A stretch of 64,000 bases of DNA from CAVSRC01 sp963730325 (GTDB lineage: Bacteria; Pseudomonadota; Alphaproteobacteria; Rhizobiales; Kaistiaceae): positions 1 through 64,000 of the forward strand of contig CAVSRC010000012.1 in assembly GCA_963730325.1 (NCBI GenBank), given 5' to 3'. The notes below the pieces were generated by a model, which was given only the letters and a program-made list of their open reading frames with translations, was not told the origin of the DNA and made no database searches. A program made the translations under genes and the position numbers. Within the stretch, counting starts at the first letter, position 1. Every line of letters starts with the position of its first letter. Shown piece by piece: positions 59,092-64,000 of the stretch.

Positions 59092-60270
59092 TCAGTCCGG
59101 AATCTGAAGGAACGATCGCCCGCGGACCTGGTCCCGATATTCCTTCGGCGTCAGGCCCGTCTCCTTCTTGAAGAACACGCTCAGATACTCGGGATGCTCG
59201 ATGCCGAGCGCCTCGCTTATCTCGGAAAGAGACATGGTCGTCTCGATGAGAAGTTCGCGCGCGGCGTTGGTCCGCACACGCAGGATCTCCTGGTGCGGCG
59301 TGCGGTTCAACGCCCGCCGGAAGCGCGATTCGAGAACGCGCCGGGAGAGGGGAACGATGTTGAGGACATCCTCGACGTGGATGTTCGCGTGGGCGTTCTG
59401 CCGGATGAACGCAATCGCTTTGGCGATGTGTTGATCCTCGACGTTGAGCACGTCGGTCGACAGGCGCCGGCGCACGCCGAGCGGTTCGATGGAGTGCTTG
59501 CGTCCGGTGAGCTTCTCTCCGCGCATCATGCGGTCGAGAAGCGCGGCCGCATAGGCGCCGGTCCTGAACGCATTGGGCATGACGCTCGACATCGAGGGCG
59601 TCGCCATCTTGCAGAGCAACTCATCGTCGTCCACGCCGATGACGGCGATATCCGAGGGCACCTTGAAATTGTAATAGCGGCAGATCTCGAGAAGCTGCTG
59701 ACCGCATCCGTCGTAGCAGGCGAAGATGCCGACCGGCTTGGGCAGGCTTTCCAGCCACTCCCGGATCGGCTCGCGCAGCGTCCACCAGCGGACCCGCGGT
59801 TCGTTTCGTCGCGGAAGGTTGAAGATTCTCGATCGGATGATGTCGGGACGTCCGAGAATCCGCTCGAAGTTCTGCTGTCGCCAGATCGACCAGTTGTAGA
59901 ACGGGTCGCCGAAGAAGGCGAAGTTCTGCAGGCCGCAATCGCGGAGATGAGCCAGGGCAAGGCGTGTGATCGCCCCGTCGTCGGTCTCGACCCAGGGGAT
60001 ACCCTCGACCAGACGGGCGGCACTGACATCGATCGTCGGCACGTCCATGGCGGTGATGATCCCCGCCATGCGTTCGGTCTCGATGCGCGCGATGACGCCG
60101 TCAAATTTCCAGTCGCCGGCGAAGGATTCGTCGATCTCGTGTCGACCGTGCTCGGTCAGGTAGAGGGTCCAGCCCCGGCGCGTGCGGGCAAACTCGTGGA
60201 TTCCGTGCAGCACGCCGCGGGCGTAGCTGTTTGATGTCTCGACAATGACCGCGACGTTCCTCTCGTCCAC
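59092..60270 (-). CDS. XylR-type regulator (LacI-like sensor plus AraC HTH)
   Basis: A 392-residue regulator of the E. coli XylR architecture. The N-terminal sensor begins NVAVIVETSNSYARGVLHGIHEF and contains VIGVDDDELLCKMATPSMSSV. The C-terminal AraC domain has VEDVLNIVPLSRRVLESRFRRALNRTPHQEILRVR and ISEALGIEHPEYLSVFFKKETGLTPKEYR. GTG 60270 behind AGGAGGG was chosen because the family starts here; the frame is open further upstream. It is flanked by the two copies of the 27-bp motif. Confidence 0.9.
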   Translation of the reverse strand: MDERNVAVIVETSNSYARGVLHGIHEFARTRRGWTLYLTEHGRHEIDESFAGDWKFDGVIARIETERMAGIITAMDVPTIDVSAARLVEGIPWVETDDGAITRLALAHLRDCGLQNFAFFGDPFYNWSIWRQQNFERILGRPDIIRSRIFNLPRRNEPRVRWWTLREPIREWLESLPKPVGIFACYDGCGQQLLEICRYYNFKVPSDIAVIGVDDDELLCKMATPSMSSVMPNAFRTGAYAAALLDRMMRGEKLTGRKHSIEPLGVRRRLSTDVLNVEDQHIAKAIAFIRQNAHANIHVEDVLNIVPLSRRVLESRFRRALNRTPHQEILRVRTNAARELLIETTMSLSEISEALGIEHPEYLSVFFKKETGLTPKEYRDQVRGRSFLQIPD

Positions 60271-60324
60271 GATCGGGCGCCCTCCTGGGTCTTCTTGCCG
60301 GAGGACTTGCCACAAACGCCGCCG

Positions 60325-60355
60325 GCCGGATGCGAATACTACATTCGCATCCGGC
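60325..60355. repeat. Perfect 13-bp inverted repeat between epimerase and xylR
   Basis: GCCGGATGCGAAT, a 5-base spacer (ACTAC), then ATTCGCATCCGGC. It lies 55 bp upstream of the xylR-type GTG and 26 bp after the epimerase stop. There is no U tract on either strand. It may be an operator for autoregulation or an mRNA processing hairpin. Confidence 0.7.
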
Positions 60356-60381
60356 TGGTGCATATGCCACCAAGGCATGTA

Positions 60382-61227
60382 CTATCCGAGCAGTTCGCGC
60401 AGGAAGAGTGCGCCCTTGCTTGCCAGTTCGTCCTGCGATGGCGCCAGCGGCCGCCAGATCGATGCCGCCTTGGCGATCTCCACCGCACCGGGTGTGAAGG
60501 ATTCGATGACCGCCGCGCCGTCGTATCCCACCTCACGCAGCGCATCGCGAATCCCGTTCCAATCCTGATGGCCGGTGCCGGGAATGCCGCGATCGTTCTC
60601 GCAGGCATGGAAATGCCCGAGCCTCTTTCCGGCCAGGCGGATCGCGTCCGGGATGCTCTTCTCCTCGATGTTCGAGTGGAAGGTGTCGATGTGAATCTTG
60701 TAGACGGGATTGCCGACGTCCTGCACGAGCGTAACCGCTTGCTCCACCAGGTTGATCATGTCGGTCTCGAAGCGGTTGAGCGGCTCGATCCCGATGGTGA
60801 CGCCGGCATCGGCAGCGACGTTAGCGAGCGCCTGGAGGTTCTCCACACACCACGCCCATTCCTGCTTCTTCTGTTCTTCGGGAACGAGACGGGTCTTGCC
60901 GACGGCGGAGTAGACCGGTCCGGCGAAGAGTGTGCTGCCGACCTCCTCGGCAAACCGGATGCTCTCCCGGATGTAGTCGGCGCCGTTCTTGCGGATCGCC
61001 GCGTCGTCGCTGGAAATATCCCGGGTCGGGCCGAAGGCGCCGCAGATCGTCACCGACAGGCCGTTGTCTTCGGTCATCTTGCGCAGGAGCTTGGCGTCGA
61101 TCAGCGATGCATCGTCGAGGGCGACCTCGATAATGTCGAAGCCCATCTGCTTCACCTTGGGGACGAGATCGAACTCCTCCGTGGTGAAGGGCGACGTCCA
61201 CACCCAGGTGTTCACGCCGATCTTCAT
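60382..61227 (-). CDS. D-tagatose/D-psicose 3-epimerase-like TIM-barrel enzyme
   Basis: A 281-residue protein resembling ketose 3-epimerases. It begins MKIGVNTWVWTSPFTTEEF, then MGFDIIEVALDD. The metal site is visible as IGIEPLNRFETDMIN (Glu), HIDTFHSNIEE (Asp), LGHFHACENDRGIPGTGHQDW (His, substrate Arg) and AAVIESF (Glu), the same order as in psicose 3-epimerase. It might epimerise a ketose made by the AGE-family isomerase next door. A 27-bp motif lies 101 bp upstream. Confidence 0.85.
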   Translation of the reverse strand: MKIGVNTWVWTSPFTTEEFDLVPKVKQMGFDIIEVALDDASLIDAKLLRKMTEDNGLSVTICGAFGPTRDISSDDAAIRKNGADYIRESIRFAEEVGSTLFAGPVYSAVGKTRLVPEEQKKQEWAWCVENLQALANVAADAGVTIGIEPLNRFETDMINLVEQAVTLVQDVGNPVYKIHIDTFHSNIEEKSIPDAIRLAGKRLGHFHACENDRGIPGTGHQDWNGIRDALREVGYDGAAVIESFTPGAVEIAKAASIWRPLAPSQDELASKGALFLRELLG

Positions 61228-61327
61228 GATTCATGCCTCCCAGAATCGCCGGTCCGGCAACCGGTGCGCCGAATCCGGACATCTTGCATTTGATCGTTAG
61301 CCTAGTTCCGCCGGATGGCGCCGTAAC

Positions 61328-61354
61328 TGAGCATTCGCGCAAGAAATATGAGAT
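61328..61354. promoter_or_regulatory. Shared 27-bp motif, site 2 (epimerase gene)
   Basis: It begins TGAGCATTCGCGCAAGAA and ends TGAGAT, in the same orientation relative to its gene as site 1. It lies in the 234-bp gap between the AGE-family gene and the epimerase; the gap holds no gene. Confidence 0.65.
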
Positions 61355-61461
61355 ATCCAACCAAGACGTCGGTGCACGCTGTCGGGGCTTTTGGGGGCCC
61401 GCGATGCTGCTGCACGGCACCGCCGGGAAAGCCTATCGCATCTGCTGCGCGGCTGACGGCG

Positions 61462-62712
61462 TCAAAGCGCGCCGGCTGCCAGCCCGCGAACGATGCTGCC
61501 GCTGGTCGGCAAGAGCGGGATCAGGGAGGCCTGGAGCGCGTGGTAGAGGTCCGGGCGGCCGAAGAACGGCCCGGTATTGGGAACCAGGGCATCGTCGAGC
61601 TGCGGTCGCCAGCTGCCGTTCGCCCGGTCGATGAGGTGGGTGGCGCTCCACTCCCAGATGCGCCGATACCATTCCTCGTAGAACGGTTCGCCGTCGATGG
61701 CGTTGAGGAAGGCCGCGGCGCCGATGCCTTCCGTACACGGCCACCAGTAGCGGTCGCGCACCAGAGGGTGCGTGTCCCTGTCGAGCGTGTAGTAGAAACC
61801 GCCGGTCGCGGCGTCCCAGCCGTCGGCCACCGCCTTGCCGAACAGCGCGCGGGACGCGTCGGGCAGCCAGTCGAGGCGGCGCCCGCCGAGTTCCCATAGC
61901 TGGAGGAGGAGGCGCGCCCATTCGAGCGAATGGCCGGGGGTCGTCCCCGGCGGATGGAACATGGGATCGCCGACATAGTCGTCGTCCACCTGCCAGTCTT
62001 GCGTGAAATGCTCCGGCAGGTGCCAGCCATTGTCGGCCGCCGCCCCGCGGATGAGGCGGTCGGCGATGCGCTCGGCCTTGTCGAGATAGGCGCGATCGTC
62101 GGTCACCTCGAAGGCCGCCATCAGCGCCTCGGTGAGGTGCATGTTGGCGTTCTGGCCGCGATAGGGGCTCTTCGGCTGCCAGTCGCGGGTGAACTCCTCG
62201 GCCACGGCGCCGTATTGCTCCTCCCAGAAGCGGTCGTTGAGGACCGCGGTCGCGTCGGCAAGCAGCCGGTCGGCCTCAGGGTGGCCGGCGGCCTTGGCGC
62301 TCGACGCCGCCAGGAGCACGAAGGCATGGCCATAGGCCTGCTTGCTGTCGTCGACGGGTCCGTCGTCGTCCATCTGCCAGAAATAGCCGCCGTTCTCCCG
62401 GTCGCGATGCGCGTCCCACAGAAAATCCATGCCGTGGTCGATCATCGCCTGGGCGCCCGGCCGGCCCATCAGATGGGCGATGGCATAGCAATGCACGAAG
62501 CGCGCCGTGCCCTGCACCTGGCGGGCAAACGCCGCCGCGCCGGTGGCGGCGAGCGGCTTGCCGTCGTCGTCGAGATCGCGGAAGCCGCCGGCGGGGTCGA
62601 TACTCGCCCCCTCGTAGAAGTCGAGCAGGTCGTTGGCGCGGGCGAGGAGCCAGCTCCGGTGGCCGGTCAGCGTCACCCACTTCTGTCCGTTCACCGAATG
62701 GCGCGCAGACAT
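61462..62712 (-). CDS. AGE-family aldose-ketose isomerase/epimerase
   Basis: A 416-residue (alpha/alpha)6-barrel protein of the N-acylglucosamine-2-epimerase family. Catalytic histidine regions are RFVHCYAIAHLMGRPG, QNANMHLTEALMAAFEV (the NxHL motif), PGTTPGHSLEWARLLL and RYWWPCTEGIGAAAFL. The layout fits YihS/mannose-isomerase-type aldose-ketose isomerases better than GlcNAc 2-epimerase. The start at 62712 is 12 bp downstream of the FrcA-like ATPase stop, so it belongs to that operon. Confidence 0.88.
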   Translation of the reverse strand: MSARHSVNGQKWVTLTGHRSWLLARANDLLDFYEGASIDPAGGFRDLDDDGKPLAATGAAAFARQVQGTARFVHCYAIAHLMGRPGAQAMIDHGMDFLWDAHRDRENGGYFWQMDDDGPVDDSKQAYGHAFVLLAASSAKAAGHPEADRLLADATAVLNDRFWEEQYGAVAEEFTRDWQPKSPYRGQNANMHLTEALMAAFEVTDDRAYLDKAERIADRLIRGAAADNGWHLPEHFTQDWQVDDDYVGDPMFHPPGTTPGHSLEWARLLLQLWELGGRRLDWLPDASRALFGKAVADGWDAATGGFYYTLDRDTHPLVRDRYWWPCTEGIGAAAFLNAIDGEPFYEEWYRRIWEWSATHLIDRANGSWRPQLDDALVPNTGPFFGRPDLYHALQASLIPLLPTSGSIVRGLAAGAL

Positions 62713-62724
62713 CGCTTCAATCCG

Positions 62725-63471
62725 TCAAGCGCCGACCATCAGGCCGACGATCTCGTCACTGGTGGTCTCCTGCGGCCGTCGCTCGCCGGCCTTGATGCCG
62801 TGGCGCATGACCACGATGCGGTCGGCGACGGCAAAGATGTCCTGGAGATTGTGCGAGATGAAGATGACCGCCTTGCCCTGCTCCTTGAGCGAGCGCACCA
62901 GGTTGAGCACCCGGCGCTGCTCGGGTACGCCGAGCGCGGCGGTGGGCTCGTCCATGATCAGCAGCTTGGCGTTCCAGTAGATCGCCCGGCCGATGGCGAC
63001 CGCCTGACGCTGGCCGCCGGAGAAGGCGGCAACCGGCGCCTCCAGCCGGCTGGTATGGAAATCGAGCAGTCGCATGGTCTCCTGTGCCGCCTGCGCCATC
63101 GCCTTGCGGTCGAGGACGGGCAGGAAACCGAAGGCCTTGGTTTTCGGCTCGCGGCCGAGGAAGATGTTGGCGCCGATCGACAGATTGTCGGCCAGCGCCA
63201 GGTCCTGGTAGATCGTCTCGATGCCGAGCGCCCGCGCCTCGTGCGGGCTGGTGAAGGAGACGCGCTTTCCGTCGAAGATGATGTCGCCGGAGTCCGGATG
63301 GTGGACGCCGGAAACGCTCTTGATCAGCACCGACTTGCCGGCACCGTTGTCGCCGGCAAGCGCCACCACCTCGCCGAGGTCGAGGTCGAAGGAGACGCCC
63401 TTGAGCGCCTCGACGGCGCCGAAGTTCTTGGTGATGTTGCGCACCGAAAGCAGGTGGCCGCTGTCACTCAT
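62725..63471 (-). CDS. Sugar ABC transporter ATP-binding protein, single-domain (FrcA-like)
   Basis: A 248-residue ATPase with one nucleotide-binding domain: Walker A GDNGAGKSVLIKSV, signature FSGGQRQAVAIGRAI, Walker B LLIMDEPTAAL, and the switch His in FISHNLQDI. One-domain forms of about 260 residues are typical of FrcA-like fructose/mannose transporters in rhizobia. The start overlaps the permease stop by 8 bp. It pairs with the permease running off the right edge. Confidence 0.92.
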   Translation of the reverse strand: MSDSGHLLSVRNITKNFGAVEALKGVSFDLDLGEVVALAGDNGAGKSVLIKSVSGVHHPDSGDIIFDGKRVSFTSPHEARALGIETIYQDLALADNLSIGANIFLGREPKTKAFGFLPVLDRKAMAQAAQETMRLLDFHTSRLEAPVAAFSGGQRQAVAIGRAIYWNAKLLIMDEPTAALGVPEQRRVLNLVRSLKEQGKAVIFISHNLQDIFAVADRIVVMRHGIKAGERRPQETTSDEIVGLMVGA

Positions 63472-64000
63472 CGCGGTGACCTCCCAAAAACCGGCGCTGA
63501 CTCTGATCGACCAGCACCGAAATGATGATCACCACGCCGACGGCGACGAACTGCCAGAACGGTTCGACGTCGATGAAGACCAGGCCGTACTGAATGACCG
63601 CGATGACCAGCGCCCCGGCGACGGTGCCGGCAACCGTGCCCGATCCGCCGAACAGGCTGGCGCCGCCGATGACCACCGCCGCGATCGAATCGAGCAGCAG
63701 CGGTTCGCCGGCCTGCGCCGCGCCGGCCAGGAAGCGGCCGGTATAAAGCACACCGGCGAGGCCCGCGCACAGAGCCGAGAGGATGTAGATCCAGGTCGTC
63801 AGCCGCCCGACATCGATGCCCGAACGAATGACGGCGTCGCGATTGGCGCCGACGGCGTAAGTGTGCTGGCCGAAGCGCGTCTGCGAAAGAACGTAGTGCA
63901 TCGCCAGGGCGACGATCACGGTGATGATCACCACCACCGGCACGCCCAAAATCCTGCCATTGCCGAGCCAGGCGTAGACGCTGTTCTGCACCGGAACGGT
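63464..64000 (-). CDS. Sugar ABC transporter permease (FrcC/RbsC-like), 5' end outside the window
   Basis: The C-terminal ~178 residues of a CUT2 permease. It has the coupling region HTYAVGANRDAVIRSGIDV and VVIGGASLFGGSGTVAGTVAG and ends QRRFLGGHRDE. The frame is open to the edge of the window (TVPVQNSVYAWLGNGRILG), so the start and the expected binding-protein gene lie beyond 64000. Confidence 0.92.
   Translation of the reverse strand, partial: TVPVQNSVYAWLGNGRILGVPVVVIITVIVALAMHYVLSQTRFGQHTYAVGANRDAVIRSGIDVGRLTTWIYILSALCAGLAGVLYTGRFLAGAAQAGEPLLLDSIAAVVIGGASLFGGSGTVAGTVAGALVIAVIQYGLVFIDVEPFWQFVAVGVVIIISVLVDQSQRRFLGGHRDE

Noticed and set aside
53888..60234. Plus-strand frames of 290-440 codons opposite the minus-strand transporter, Gfo/Idh and XylR genes
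   Set aside because: Shadow frames; the minus-strand genes have clear motifs, starts and a terminator.
1..64000. CRISPR arrays, tRNA/rRNA genes, insertion sequences, attachment sites or replication origins
   Set aside because: I looked for regular repeat-spacer arrays, cloverleaf segments, transposase motifs with inverted ends, and iteron clusters with rep genes, and found none that I can support by eye.

Overview
The window is GC-rich alphaproteobacterial DNA. It most resembles a Rhizobiales (Hyphomicrobiales) chromosome or large replicon: a RpiR-regulated myo-inositol operon with a fused IolC, at least five ribose/fructose-type (CUT2) sugar ABC systems, GlxA-type regulators, DUF1127 and expanded RibD_C/VOC families. 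I see no tRNA, rRNA, CRISPR array, transposase or phage gene.

Left block (1-16.3 kb), intact sugar catabolism. A truncated signal-peptide gene faces a LacI regulator. The minus-strand operon iolC-iolD-iolE-iolB-iolG follows, with an RpiR/IolR regulator upstream and operator-like GGAA-N6-TTYY motifs. Next come a GntR/FCD regulator with two winged-helix domains, a hexonate-type dehydrogenase pair (zinc alcohol dehydrogenase plus UxaB-like reductase), and a divergent CUT2 transporter (binding protein, ATPase, permease). The pair and transporter may use L-galactonate, L-gulonate or a similar acid.

Middle block (16.5-40.1 kb), accessory and decaying. A fic gene carries a frameshift in an A8 tract. 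Around it lie small regulators (ArsR, LysR x2, MarR, two GlxA-type), short enzymes (RibD_C/DHFR-like proteins, VOC proteins, SDRs, alpha/beta hydrolases, a CMD protein, a serine hydrolase, an FAD monooxygenase) and DoxX-like and other membrane proteins. About ten genes are broken: frameshifts, genes keeping both ends but lacking the middle, or short stubs. A GlxA / membrane PfpI / RibD_C module occurs twice, intact near 20-22.7 kb and partly broken near 32.8-36.9 kb. The RibD_C family has seven recognisable copies, three of them remnants.

Right block (40.4-64 kb), again intact sugar uptake and catabolism. It has an AraC-controlled CUT2 transporter with a fucose/arabinose-isomerase-family enzyme; a LacI-controlled set (PMI-like cupin, DUF4432, TIM-barrel, Gfo/Idh) with matching LacI-type operators at 48.1 and 50.95 kb; and a minus-strand set (FrcC/FrcA-type transporter, AGE-family isomerase, ketose-3-epimerase-like TIM barrel, XylR-type regulator, Gfo/Idh, a second full CUT2 transporter). 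A 27-bp motif recurs upstream of the epimerase and of the Gfo/Idh-transporter operon, which suggests one XylR regulon. The repeated pairing of Gfo/Idh oxidoreductases with IolE-like TIM barrels points to oxidation-dependent (keto-sugar) catabolism of an unidentified sugar.
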